A DNA stretch of 64,000 bases from Pseudanabaena galeata CCNP1313 (GCF_029910235.1 NZ_CP112874.1:3915001-3979000), one strand, 5' to 3'. Shown: positions 22,642-31,331, counted from the stretch's first letter. Made by a program: numbers and translations. Notes: generated by a model not told the origin, from the letters alone.

Positions 22642-24939
22642 ATGTCACTGGCCAATTGGCATATTTTAGAAACAGTTGAACCACCGACTTGGTTAATCGA
22701 AAAAGTGGGCAAGTTTGCAGCAGCGTTGCTTTTGCAGAGAGGAATAGTTGAGCCTGAGCAAATAGCGACATTTTTAGATACAGAAGCCTATCAACCGACG
22801 AGTGCTTTTGAGTTTCCTGAAATGCAGCAGGCGATCGCGCGTATTCAACAAGCCTATGAACAAGGAGAAACAATCGCGATTTGGGGAGATTTTGATGCTG
22901 ATGGTATTACGGCAACATCGGTATTGTGGGAAGGATTGGGGCAATTTTTTGCTCAAGGCGATCGCTTAGTTTTTTATATCCCCGATCGCCTTAAGGAATC
23001 CCACGGAATTTCGATTCGAGGTTTAGAGGAACTGCGATCGCAATGCCATTCTGAAGGAAAATCACTCAGCTTAATTATTACTTGTGATACAGGTAGTACT
23101 TGTTTAGCTGCTCTAACCCATGCTCAGGATTTAGGAATTGATGTGATCGTTACCGATCACCATACTTTGCCCGATGTGCGTCCACCCGTCACGGCTATCA
23201 TCAATCCGCGTTATTTGCCAAACCAGCATCCATTATTTAACTTGTCGGGCGTGGCAGTTGCCTATAAGTTAATGGAAGCATTGTATGCAACCTTGCCAGA
23301 AGTACCTCAGCAGCCATTAGAGGATTTATTAGATTTAGTGGCGATCGGGCTAGTAGCAGATTTGGTTCAGCTTACAGGAGACTGTCGCTATCTGGCTCAA
23401 AAGGGCATCGAAGTATTACGCCAAAAGAAACGTCTTGGTGTGCGAATGCTGTTGGAGCAATGTAAGCGAGTTGGCGATCGCCCGATTGATATTAGCTTTG
23501 GGATTGCGCCGCGCATTAATGCTGTCAGTCGCATCTGGGGAGATGTGCGGAAATGTGTGGAATTGTTGACCACCCGTGATGAAAAGATTTGTAAGTCACT
23601 GATCGAACAAACGGAACTGGCGAATACACAGCGCAAAGCTTTACAGAAAAGGGTATTCAAACAGGTTCAAGAGAAAATTAAACAACTTGATTTATCGACA
23701 ACGGGAATTATTATCCTTGCCGATCCGCAATGGTCAGTGGGAGTTTTGGGCTTAGTAGCTGGTCAAGTAGTCGCCGAATATGCTCGCCCGACGATTCTCT
23801 GTACGGTTGAGGATGGAATTGCCAAGGGTAGTGCGCGATCTATTGAGGGAATTAATCTTTACGATCTTCTTAAAGAGCAAGAACATTTGTTACTAAGCTT
23901 TGGTGGGCATCCTCTAGCAGGTGGTTTGAGCTTTCGATTTGAAAATTTACAGATACTATCGGAGTCAATTGATCGGAAGTTTTGGAGTCAATATGGACAA
24001 TTGCGAAGTAAGACGATCAAGATTGATCTGGAAGTAGCGATCGCTGACCTTACTAAAGACTTATTTAATGAATTCAAGCAACTAGAACCCTTTGGCATGG
24101 GCAATCCCTATCCCAAATTATTAGTCCGAGATTGTATATTCTCAGAAGTATCTAATGCAAATATTCGTAATGCCAAGGGACAGAAGGTTGAATATATTAA
24201 AACCGAATTTACTCTAAGTGATCGCCTTGGCAATCAAATTCATGGTGATTGGTGGGGGCATTATAGCTATGAGTTGCCTGACACCGCTTGTGATGTCGTA
24301 ATCGAACTAGTCGATAATGCCTTTCGTCGCCGCTATGATGTGCGTCTGCTGGATTTCCATGCTCAGAGTACGCCCCTTAGCGCTGAGTTACCAGCCCTTG
24401 CATCAACATCGCTCAAAAATCCTGATGCGAATCTCAAGGTTATTGATTGGCATGGACATGATGCGATTGAACTTGATCAATCTTTATCGGCAACTATTTG
24501 CGATCGTTGTCCTCAGAGTTGGCAAGATTTGAACACTATTATCGATCTCGCGCATCAAGCTAATCAATCTCTCGCTTTAGTTTATCCAAATCCTCAGCAC
24601 ATCAATGGAGCGATCGCATGGCAAACTCTTGTAGGAATAGCTAAATATCTGAGTCGGACTGGTAAGGAAATCAAGCGATCGCAGTTAATTGCCAAGTTGG
24701 GAATTGCAGATCAAGATGTGCTGCAAATTGGATTTGATGAGCTTCAACAATATGGCTTTGCTGTGCAAGCGATCGCTGATTCTTCGGATGCTTTTGATAT
24801 AACTATCCGCATTAGTTCAATTCCATCAACCAATGATGGATCTGCACCAGCAAAGCAATTTATCCAAGCGGCGAATGAGTTAGCCTTTCAGCAACAGTTT
24901 TTTGATCGCCAGTTAAAGAAGCTGGCAACATATCGCTAG
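22642..24939 (+). CDS. recJ: Single-stranded-DNA exonuclease RecJ
   Basis: RecJ is the 5'-3' exonuclease of recombination and mismatch repair. The DHH phosphoesterase motifs are clear: IWGDFDADGITATSV (motif I), IVTDHHTLPD (DHH, motif III) and the DHHA1 GGHPLAGGLSF. The OB-fold region and a long C-terminal part follow, giving about 765 residues, as in cyanobacterial RecJ but longer than E. coli RecJ (577). I start at the ATG at 22642 (MSLANWHILE). The open frame reaches back to 22570, but that part lies in a palindromic repeat. Confidence 0.92.
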   Translation: MSLANWHILETVEPPTWLIEKVGKFAAALLLQRGIVEPEQIATFLDTEAYQPTSAFEFPEMQQAIARIQQAYEQGETIAIWGDFDADGITATSVLWEGLGQFFAQGDRLVFYIPDRLKESHGISIRGLEELRSQCHSEGKSLSLIITCDTGSTCLAALTHAQDLGIDVIVTDHHTLPDVRPPVTAIINPRYLPNQHPLFNLSGVAVAYKLMEALYATLPEVPQQPLEDLLDLVAIGLVADLVQLTGDCRYLAQKGIEVLRQKKRLGVRMLLEQCKRVGDRPIDISFGIAPRINAVSRIWGDVRKCVELLTTRDEKICKSLIEQTELANTQRKALQKRVFKQVQEKIKQLDLSTTGIIILADPQWSVGVLGLVAGQVVAEYARPTILCTVEDGIAKGSARSIEGINLYDLLKEQEHLLLSFGGHPLAGGLSFRFENLQILSESIDRKFWSQYGQLRSKTIKIDLEVAIADLTKDLFNEFKQLEPFGMGNPYPKLLVRDCIFSEVSNANIRNAKGQKVEYIKTEFTLSDRLGNQIHGDWWGHYSYELPDTACDVVIELVDNAFRRRYDVRLLDFHAQSTPLSAELPALASTSLKNPDANLKVIDWHGHDAIELDQSLSATICDRCPQSWQDLNTIIDLAHQANQSLALVYPNPQHINGAIAWQTLVGIAKYLSRTGKEIKRSQLIAKLGIADQDVLQIGFDELQQYGFAVQAIADSSDAFDITIRISSIPSTNDGSAPAKQFIQAANELAFQQQFFDRQLKKLATYR

Positions 24940-24948
24940 AAAGAGAAG

Positions 24949-24995
24949 TAATACCAAAACACAAAATGGCGTAGCCATTTTGTGTTTTGGTATTA
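24949..24995. repeat. Perfect 47-bp palindrome (ATACCAA family, short form)
   Basis: 22-nt perfect arms around GTA, from TAATACCAAAACAC to its complement. It equals the left third of the 105-bp elements at 31227 and 41764 but ends in its own inverted terminus. It lies 10 bp after the recJ stop. Confidence 0.9.
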
Positions 24996-25012
24996 CTTAG
25001 CTCACCATAATT

Positions 25013-25076
25013 AAAACCTAAAACCAGAAGCTGTCCCGCCCGCTACGAGGGCGAGACAGCTTCTGGTTTTAGATTT
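25013..25076. repeat. CTAAAACCAGAAGCTGTC palindrome
   Basis: AAAACCTAAAACCAGAAGCT faces its complement with a CCCGCCCGCTACGAGGGCG centre. Related copies are at 31718-31780 and 45585-45650, each preceded or followed by TAGCTCACC or ATGCCTAGCTACTTA. Confidence 0.8.
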
Positions 25077-25086
25077 TTAGTGTACT

Positions 25087-25191
25087 TACAGCGCTTTGCG
25101 CTCAAAACCAAACCAAGAAGAAATATGAAAGCGTTGCGAAGCAACGCTTTCATATTTCTTCTTGTGGTTCGTTTGATCGGTAATTGCTGTA
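25087..25191. repeat. 105-bp TACAGC/GCTGTA element
   Basis: From TACAGCGCTTTGCGCTC to GGTAATTGCTGTA, exactly 105 bp. A perfect inner stem (GAAATATGAAAGCGTTGC) surrounds a GAA loop, and the imperfect terminal repeats are about 33 bp. The interval 24940-25360 holds this, the two palindromes before it and no gene. Confidence 0.87.
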
Positions 25192-25360
25192 TGCCTAGCT
25201 ATTTACATCGCTATACAATCCGAACAAGCAAAAGCAAAGATAAACTTGCTCCGACCAGATGATGATTTTATTAAATTCCCAATCCTCACGACTTTATGAG
25301 AAAATCTAGCGTTAAGAAATCCAGTTAAGTTTCGCCTAATAAGTCAATAATTATAGATCA

Positions 25361-27010
25361 ATGAGATATTTGCTGCGTCGCTTTTTGGCTTGGTTTGCGA
25401 TCGCCCTAATCACACTAACCACACTATTGGCCTGTACCAATAGCAAAATTACTAATAATAGACTGGGGATTAGCGATCGCAGTAATGAGCGCATTGTTTT
25501 AGGCACAACCAGCAAAATTCGCACTCTCGACCCAGCCGATGCTAACGAATTTTTTATTAGCAACATTTTTTACAACACGCTCGAACGCCTCTACACCTAC
25601 AAAGAAGGCTCCAACGAGTTAGTACCACAACTAGCGGCAGATATGCCCAAAGTTAGTGAAGACGGCTTAACTTACACCATACCTGTAAAAACAGGTATCA
25701 AATTTCATGATCGCACCAACTTTAATGCTTATACGATGAAATTTGCCTTGGATCGCTTCATCAATTCCAAAGGTTCTCCATCATATATCTTGGGTGATGT
25801 TATCGAAGATATTTCTGCACCGAGCGAGACTGAACTAATTTTTAAGCTCAAGCAGCCTTTACAATTTTTCCCCAAGTTCTTAGCTTTTACAGGCGCGGCA
25901 GCGATTTCACCACAGGTTTACAAACACGTTAAAGATGAAAAGACTGGCAAGCTATTATTCTTACCTGATAAATTAGTTGGGACTGGTCCCTATCAAGTTA
26001 CTCAGTTTGTCGAAGGTAGTTACTTGCGCCTAGATACATTTCCCGATTATTGGGGTAAAAAACCGAGCAACAAAGGGCTTGACATTCAGTTTTTCTCCTC
26101 TAATTCCAATTTACTCAATGCCTTCAAAACGGGCGCAGTGGATATTGCATTCCAGACCCTTACACCAACTCAGGTGAAGAATGTCGAAGCTAACGCTCAA
26201 CAAAATGGCTGGACGATCGCATCAGGTCAAGGTGCAACCATTTTATATATGGTGCTAAACACTCACCAAGCTCCACTAAATGACGTGCGTGTGCGTCAAG
26301 CATTATCGGCGGCAATTGATCGACCGCTTCTAGAATCACGGATATTTTTCAATCAACGTGCGCCACTGTATAGCTTAATTCCTAGTGCTTTTAAAGATTC
26401 CAAACCTGTATTTGAACAAAAATATGGGGATGGTAACGGTAAACTAGCACGGCAATTGCTGGAGTCAGCAGGATATTCTGACGATAAACCTGCTCAAATT
26501 TCCATTTGGTATTCCCCAAAATATGGTGGCAATGGTGACTTAATCGCCAGTACGATGCGGGCCTCAATTCAAAAAAATGTCGGTAAAATTTTGCAGATTA
26601 AAACTGAACGAGTAGAAAATACCGTCGGTTATGCTTTTTTGGATAAAGGTGTATATCCTGCCTATTTACTTGATTGGATTCCTGATATTCTCGACCCCGA
26701 CAACTACATCAAGCCATTTTTAGAATGTGAAGAAGCAGAGGGCGATCGCTGTATAAAAGGTAGTACTCAATTTCAAGGCTCGTTTTATAACAACCCTGAA
26801 ATGAATATATTAATTGCCAAACAGCGTCAAGAGCGCGATCGGGTTAAGCGATCGCAAATGCTTCAAAAAATCCAAGAAATCTTGGCTGAGGATGTACCTT
26901 TTATTCCGCTTTGGCAAAACAAAGAATACGCCTTTGCCCAAAGAGGTTTACAGGGAGTCAAAATAGAACCAAATCAGCAACTTCCTTACTGGAATATTTC
27001 CAAGTTATAA
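25361..27010 (+). CDS. Peptide/nickel-type ABC transporter substrate-binding lipoprotein
   Basis: The 549-residue family-5 solute-binding protein (SBP_bac_5) begins with a lipoprotein signal peptide (ITLTTLLAC, lipid-anchored Cys25). Family hallmarks include IRTLDPADANEFF near 50, a LVPQLAADMPKVSEDGLTYT region, GTGPYQV, VRQALSAAIDR, and a C-terminal WQNKEYAF. It captures oligopeptides or similar solutes in the periplasm for an ABC importer. No permease or ATPase genes are adjacent. The transported substrate cannot be read from sequence alone. Confidence 0.9.
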   Translation: MRYLLRRFLAWFAIALITLTTLLACTNSKITNNRLGISDRSNERIVLGTTSKIRTLDPADANEFFISNIFYNTLERLYTYKEGSNELVPQLAADMPKVSEDGLTYTIPVKTGIKFHDRTNFNAYTMKFALDRFINSKGSPSYILGDVIEDISAPSETELIFKLKQPLQFFPKFLAFTGAAAISPQVYKHVKDEKTGKLLFLPDKLVGTGPYQVTQFVEGSYLRLDTFPDYWGKKPSNKGLDIQFFSSNSNLLNAFKTGAVDIAFQTLTPTQVKNVEANAQQNGWTIASGQGATILYMVLNTHQAPLNDVRVRQALSAAIDRPLLESRIFFNQRAPLYSLIPSAFKDSKPVFEQKYGDGNGKLARQLLESAGYSDDKPAQISIWYSPKYGGNGDLIASTMRASIQKNVGKILQIKTERVENTVGYAFLDKGVYPAYLLDWIPDILDPDNYIKPFLECEEAEGDRCIKGSTQFQGSFYNNPEMNILIAKQRQERDRVKRSQMLQKIQEILAEDVPFIPLWQNKEYAFAQRGLQGVKIEPNQQLPYWNISKL

Positions 27011-27052
27011 TTTGGGCGCGTCAAGGGTTGCTTAATTATCAAAGATTTATCT

Positions 27053-27167
27053 AACGTGAGTTCGATATAGCCAAAATAGTAAAAGCCTCGCTTCGCGAGG
27101 CTTTTACTATTTTTCGCCATTTGCGGTGTGCGAAGCACGCCGCAAATGGCTATATCGAACTCACGTC
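27053..27167. mobile_element. 115-bp variant of the IS982-type MITE
   Basis: Both ends carry the same AACGTGAGTTCGATATAGCC type (the right end decayed to ACGTC), unlike the 113-bp copies with two different ends. One hairpin matches the family (GTGCGAAGCAC centre). The other is replaced by AGTAAAAGCCTCGC around TTC. No clear target duplication flanks it. Confidence 0.8.
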
Positions 27168-27200
27168 AAATTAATAAATGGCGCAGCCATTTATTAATTT
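27168..27200. repeat. AATTAATAAATGGC palindrome
   Basis: Near-perfect inverted repeat around GCA abutting the MITE and lying 5 bp after the stop of the minus-strand gene. It ends in AATTTGGTATTA, like the ATACCAA family. Confidence 0.7.
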
Positions 27201-27204
27201 GGTA

Positions 27205-27657
27205 TTACTGGCTAGTCTCACTAATCTTAAGACGATAAGCTGAGCGATCGCCATCAGACGTACCAACCCAAATTTCGTATTTCCCCGCTATCCAAGCACC
27301 TGATAGTTCAGGACTGTCTCCACTACGACAATAAATACCATCAGGTCCTTTGACCAATAGAGATAAATTGCGATCTCCAGATACTTTTAATGCTAAGAAA
27401 CCAAAGTTTCTCTGCACCGTCAAAGTATGGTTCGGTGTTTGCTGGGTTAATCCTTGGCATTGTCCATTAGCTTTACCAGTAGCAATAGATGCCAAGGGAA
27501 TACTTCCCCCTGCACTACCGTTATAGACTTGAGGATCAGGGGTGAATTTGGGAGCGATTGGCTTAAGTACCTCTTGACTCAAGGTTGGCAATACTGCCAG
27601 AAACATTGGTACTAGAGCAAATCCCAGTAAAGCGATTGGCAGTTTCAAGAATTTCAT
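27205..27657 (-). CDS. Secreted protein, PPC-like beta domain (second of a pair)
   Basis: This 150-residue exported protein has a signal peptide (about 1-28, LLGFALVPMFLAVLPTLSQ). One beta-rich domain has paired cysteines (Cys in NGQCQGL and IYCRSGDS) and a C-terminal GKYEIWVGTSDGDRSAYRLKISE. The pattern of hydrophobic strands ending in a YxxxI/V-S/E motif recalls pre-peptidase C-terminal (PPC) type domains, but this is only a resemblance. It overlaps the upstream paralogue by 4 bp (ATGA), so the two are translationally coupled. Function unknown. Confidence 0.7.
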   Translation of the reverse strand: MKFLKLPIALLGFALVPMFLAVLPTLSQEVLKPIAPKFTPDPQVYNGSAGGSIPLASIATGKANGQCQGLTQQTPNHTLTVQRNFGFLALKVSGDRNLSLLVKGPDGIYCRSGDSPELSGAWIAGKYEIWVGTSDGDRSAYRLKISETSQ

Positions 27658-28169
27658 TTTTGACGTATTTCACTCAAAGACAGCGTATAACTAAAAGATT
27701 GATTTATATTTTTAGAACCAACCCAAACTTGGTAAGTACCTTGTGGCCAAGATTGATGATAACCATTCGCCAAACGACGAGAAGTCTGTGGATTGCGCCC
27801 GCCTGACTCATCGTCAGCACAGATCACAATGCCGTTTGGTCCTTTAATTAGCATAGTTGGATCATCGTTGATGTTACTGGTATAAACCAAAAGATCTAGT
27901 ACTTGAAATGTTTCAGTCAAAGTAATTGTGTGATTTGGTTGAGAGTTAGCAAATCCACGACAATTATCAGCAATTCCTGCAATACTCGCAATACTGACAT
28001 TACCCCCCCCATTTCCAGCCAAAGTTGCTGGATCAGGTCGAAAATTCCGCCCCAACGAAATCGCGCTTTGAGCAAAACTAGGAGCTGCGATCGCTAAAGC
28101 CGCAATAGTTGCAAAGGTTCCCCAACCTAGCTTAAGTATATTGGAATACCCAATTTTAGAAACGTTCAT
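27654..28169 (-). CDS. Secreted protein, PPC-like beta domain (first of a pair)
   Basis: About 171 residues: a signal peptide (MNVSKIG... ending SFAQ) and a beta domain with CRGFANSQPNHTITL, PTMLIKGPNGIVICADDESGG and PQGTYQVWVGSKN. It is a clear paralogue of the following gene (shared NHT(I/L)T, L(I/V)KGP(N/D)GI, C, YxxWVG). I chose the ATG at 28169, because GGAG lies 6 bp before it, over the in-frame ATG at 28181. The pair probably acts together in the periplasm or outside the cell; the role is unknown. Confidence 0.7.
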   Translation of the reverse strand: MNVSKIGYSNILKLGWGTFATIAALAIAAPSFAQSAISLGRNFRPDPATLAGNGGGNVSIASIAGIADNCRGFANSQPNHTITLTETFQVLDLLVYTSNINDDPTMLIKGPNGIVICADDESGGRNPQTSRRLANGYHQSWPQGTYQVWVGSKNINQSFSYTLSLSEIRQK

Positions 28170-28268
28170 ACCTGACTCCATGTGGGATGCATTATTTTAA
28201 ATGCATTATTTGGGATTCTTTTTCATTTTGTTTAAACATTATGACCAGACTGATGCTGATTTTGTTCC

Positions 28269-28384
28269 TATAGCAATCAAAGGTTTTCTTAGGACAGAAA
28301 ACCCAAAATACAAGTAGCGGCGCGAAGCGCCGCTACTTGTATTTTGGGTTTTGATTTGTCTTCCTATAAAACAAGTTTATAGCG
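28269..28384. repeat. Dispersed element with 26-bp-arm palindrome, copy A
   Basis: The core at 28298-28352 has perfect 26-nt arms around GAA (AAAACCCAAAATACAAG... core GCGGCGC). The flanks begin TATAGCAATC and end TTTATAGC, with partial similarity to 28448-28557. Confidence 0.82.
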
Positions 28385-28447
28385 ATTTTCGTCTTTGCTA
28401 AACAATTAAAGACGAAAATTTTGCGAGGATATCCGCTTAACTACAGC

Positions 28448-28557
28448 TATAGCTGTCGCCATTCTTGTTAGGACATAAAACCCAAATAATGTGGGGCGGC
28501 GCGAAGCGCCGCCCCACATTATTTGGGTTTTGATTTGTCCTGATACAGGTGGCTATA
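28448..28557. repeat. Dispersed element with 26-bp-arm palindrome, copy B
   Basis: TATAGCTGTCGCC and GGTGGCTATA form the ends of a 110-bp unit. The core at 28477-28531 has perfect 26-nt arms around GAA. The middle of the arms differs from copies at 4851 and 28298, but both arms agree with each other. The gap 28170-28696 contains these two units and an AGAACCTT hairpin (28625-28648); no gene is seen. Confidence 0.85.
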
Positions 28558-28696
28558 GCTATAAATGCGCCCAAAATGATTTGTATGTGTAAAGAAATGT
28601 TAAGATGTTGCTGTCATGCTGGTATAGAACCTTGACAGTAGAAGGTTCTACCTGTAACTTAATCACATACCCGGGTATTCACTGTTCTTAACCACT

Positions 28697-29014
28697 ATGC
28701 AAGACAAGCAAAAGGTAACTTTTTATCTCCCCGAACGACTACATCAACAGCTAAAGATTCGTTCTGCTATTGATGGTGATTCGATGTCAGACTTAGCCGA
28801 AAAAGCAATTAGCTTTTACCTAGCTCATGCTGATATTGTCGAGTCTTCTGGTATTGGGCATACCCATCAAACCTACAACTGTCCGAGCTGTTCTCAAACT
28901 GTTGTAATTCGTGATGGTGAACTGCTGGCGATCGGGGGCAATCGTATTCAAGCTTTACCAGTTACTGTTGGCAAAGCCGACAGCCCTGATGAGGAGCTAG
29001 TCTCAATCAGCTAG
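28697..29014 (+). CDS. Small ribbon-helix-helix/zinc-ribbon protein upstream of ycf46
   Basis: The N terminus (KVTFYLPERLHQQLKIRSAIDGDSM, about 5-45) looks like a ribbon-helix-helix DNA-binding motif. It is followed by a single CPSC knuckle (YNCPSCSQTVVI) and an acidic tail. The 105-residue protein probably is a small regulator, but its target is unknown. It lies 75 bp upstream of ycf46 on the same strand, and the neighbourhood (ycf46, then ycf35) suggests a shared role. Autoregulation from the upstream hairpin is only a possibility. Confidence 0.65.
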   Translation: MQDKQKVTFYLPERLHQQLKIRSAIDGDSMSDLAEKAISFYLAHADIVESSGIGHTHQTYNCPSCSQTVVIRDGELLAIGGNRIQALPVTVGKADSPDEELVSIS

Positions 29015-29089
29015 ACTAATTATCAGCACTTCCTAGACTTTTTTCTGTAGACAAGGTGAGGACAGAGGCGTAAACCTCAGTATTACTAT

Positions 29090-30613
29090 ATGCAAGAGCA
29101 ACTTAGCATTTTAATTCAAGCCCAATATCCCTTGATCTACCTCAATACACCAGAGGAAGAAAGAGCAGAAAGGGCGATATCAACCATCTCTGAACTGAAG
29201 CCAGTACGTCGCATGTTCACATGGACTGTGACCCATGGTCTAGTTGAGTACGGACAAACCACAGGAGCCGCGCAACACAATACCGAATCTGCGGAAGCGG
29301 CTCTCAAATGGATTACTCGCGCCGATCAGAAAGATCCTGCTATCTATATTTTTAAAGATATACATCCTTTCTTAGATCATCCTGTAACCGTTCGTTGTCT
29401 GCGTGATGCGATCGCCAACTTCAAAGGCACTCAGAAAACAATTATTTTGATGTCGCCGATTCAAGTGATTCCTGTTGAATTGGAAAAGGAAATCGTGGTA
29501 CTTGATTTTCCTCTGCCAGACATGAAAGCGATCGAAGAAGTACTCGATCAACAACTTGGACAAGTTCGCACCAGAAAGGTGTCATCTGAGACTCGTGAAA
29601 AGTTGGTCAGAGCCACGCTGGGTTTAACTCAAGATGAAGCGGAAAAAGTCTATCGCAAAGCTCAAGTCACTAATGGCAAGCTTACTGAAGAAGAAGTTGA
29701 TATTGTACTTTCAGAAAAGCAACAATTAATTCGCCGCAATGGCATCCTCGAATATATCGAAGATGAAGAAGATTTAGATGCTGTCGGGGGACTCGAAGAA
29801 CTAAAGCATTGGTTGCAGCAGCGCTCAAATGCCTTTAGTCAGAGAGCTAGAAATTATGGATTACCTCAACCCAAAGGGATGCTGATTCTTGGTGTTCCCG
29901 GTTGTGGAAAGTCCTTAATCGCCAAGACAACTGCTAGGTTGTGGTCATTACCATTAATTCGCCTTGATATGGGGCGTGTTTATGATGGCTCAACGGTTGG
30001 CAAGTCAGAGGCAAACCTACGTAATGCTCTCAAAGTTGCTGAATCAATTTCACCAATGATCCTGTTCATTGATGAGCTTGATAAAGCGTTCGCAGGGGGA
30101 GCAGGTTCGGCAGATTCCGATGGTGGTACATCATCGAGGATCTTTGGTACGTTCTTAACATGGATGCAAGAGAAAAAATCACCTGTATTCGTGATGGCAA
30201 CCGCCAATCGTATCGAAAAGTTACCAGGGGAATTTCTCCGCAAGGGACGTTTTGACGAGCTTTTCTTCGTTGATTTACCTAACGGTGAAGAACGCAGAGA
30301 TATTTTCAAAATTCATCTGTGCAAGCGTCGTCCAGATGTTGAAAAATTAGACAGGTTCGATTTTGAACAACTATCGAAAGTAAGCGATGGTTTTTCGGGG
30401 GCGGAAATCGAGCAGGCAGTAATTGCTGCCATGTATGAGGCTTTTGCCCAAGATCGGGAGTTTACACAGCTAGATATCATTTCGGCTGTGAAATCCACGA
30501 CTCCCTTATCACGCACAATGACTGAGCAGGTTGCTGCTTTGCGTGACTGGGCAAGAATGCGGGCTAGACCCGCCGCTACTTCAGTCGCTGAATATCAGCG
30601 TATGGAGTTTTGA
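29090..30613 (+). CDS. ycf46: AAA family ATPase Ycf46
   Basis: This 507-residue ATPase is of the Ycf46 group found in cyanobacteria and red-algal plastids. The N-terminal half is the specific Ycf46 region (LIQAQYPLIYLNTPEEERAE start). The AAA module follows with Walker A GVPGCGKS (about 268-275), Walker B ILFIDELDKAF (about 325-335), sensor 1 ATANRIEKLP and the arginine finger region LRKGRFDELF. Ycf46 has been linked to carbon-limited photosynthesis in Synechocystis, but the substrate is not established. The next gene is ycf35. Confidence 0.92.
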   Translation: MQEQLSILIQAQYPLIYLNTPEEERAERAISTISELKPVRRMFTWTVTHGLVEYGQTTGAAQHNTESAEAALKWITRADQKDPAIYIFKDIHPFLDHPVTVRCLRDAIANFKGTQKTIILMSPIQVIPVELEKEIVVLDFPLPDMKAIEEVLDQQLGQVRTRKVSSETREKLVRATLGLTQDEAEKVYRKAQVTNGKLTEEEVDIVLSEKQQLIRRNGILEYIEDEEDLDAVGGLEELKHWLQQRSNAFSQRARNYGLPQPKGMLILGVPGCGKSLIAKTTARLWSLPLIRLDMGRVYDGSTVGKSEANLRNALKVAESISPMILFIDELDKAFAGGAGSADSDGGTSSRIFGTFLTWMQEKKSPVFVMATANRIEKLPGEFLRKGRFDELFFVDLPNGEERRDIFKIHLCKRRPDVEKLDRFDFEQLSKVSDGFSGAEIEQAVIAAMYEAFAQDREFTQLDIISAVKSTTPLSRTMTEQVAALRDWARMRARPAATSVAEYQRMEF

Positions 30614-30787
30614 AAAGCTTATCCTGCTGTTTCGTAGTCAGCAGGTTTAAGGCTAGATTCTAAAGAATGTCTTATCAAAAGGCAGTCTATCTAGCAGTTA
30701 ACATAGGAGTAAGAACCACCAACACTCTTATGTCTCCCGTTCGAGTTAACAGTCAAGTTCACATTTATTTACAGGAGCAAAACTATT

Positions 30788-31138
30788 ATGTCTCATTTCA
30801 GCACACTTCGCACAAAAATTACTGATGCCGAAGTTCTCAAGTCGTCTTTGCGCGATCTTGGTATCAGTGTTAAGACTGAAGCTGATGTTCGTGGCTATAA
30901 CAGCCAACGCATCCGTGCCGACATTGTGGCAACTCTTGAAGGTGATTATGATTTGGGTTGGTCGCGTAATGCTGACGGATCATTTGATCTAATCGCTGAT
31001 CTTTGGGGTGTCGCTAAGAAGCACAATCAGACTGAGTTGATCAACTCGATCAACCAGAAGTATGCTGTAAACAAGGCTCTAACTGAAGTTAAGCGTCCTG
31101 GACTGAGCAATGCCAATGTAAAGCTCGTTTTGCAGTAA
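30788..31138 (+). CDS. ycf35: DUF1257 family protein Ycf35
   Basis: The 116-residue protein MSHFSTLRTKITDAEVLKSSL... matches the DUF1257/Ycf35 family of cyanobacteria and plastids, conserved along its full length (DLGISVKTEADVRGYN, DYDLGWSRNADGSFDL). Function unknown. A good Shine-Dalgarno (CAGGAGCAAAACTATT) precedes the ATG. It lies 174 bp downstream of ycf46. A strong terminator follows. Confidence 0.92.
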   Translation: MSHFSTLRTKITDAEVLKSSLRDLGISVKTEADVRGYNSQRIRADIVATLEGDYDLGWSRNADGSFDLIADLWGVAKKHNQTELINSINQKYAVNKALTEVKRPGLSNANVKLVLQ

Positions 31139-31171
31139 GGTGTCCAATCTTGCGAGTTAATTATGCAAATT

Positions 31172-31207
31172 AACAGGTTAGTCATATCTTTGACTAGCCT
31201 GTTTTTT
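31172..31207 (+). terminator. Intrinsic terminator after ycf35
   Basis: AACAGGTTAGTC pairs with GACTAGCCTGTT around an 8-nt loop, and six T follow. Confidence 0.85.
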
Positions 31208-31226
31208 ATGAAAAGGGACAAGCAAA

Positions 31227-31331
31227 TAATACCAAAACACAAAATGGCATAGCCATTTTGTGTTTTGAAAACCCTTACTGGGTTTGGTTTTTAATTCACG
31301 AAAGTGTGATCACTCTTTCGTGAATTGGTTT
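31227..31331. repeat. 105-bp ATACCAA/TTGGTT element
   Basis: Three hairpins in a row: TAATACCAAAACACAAAATGGC with its partial complement; AAAACCCTTACTGGGTTTGG; and TTCACGAAAGTGTGATCACTCTTTCG. Long copies are at 41764-41871 and 63803-63910, and a partial one at 22361. It directly abuts the next element. Confidence 0.82.
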
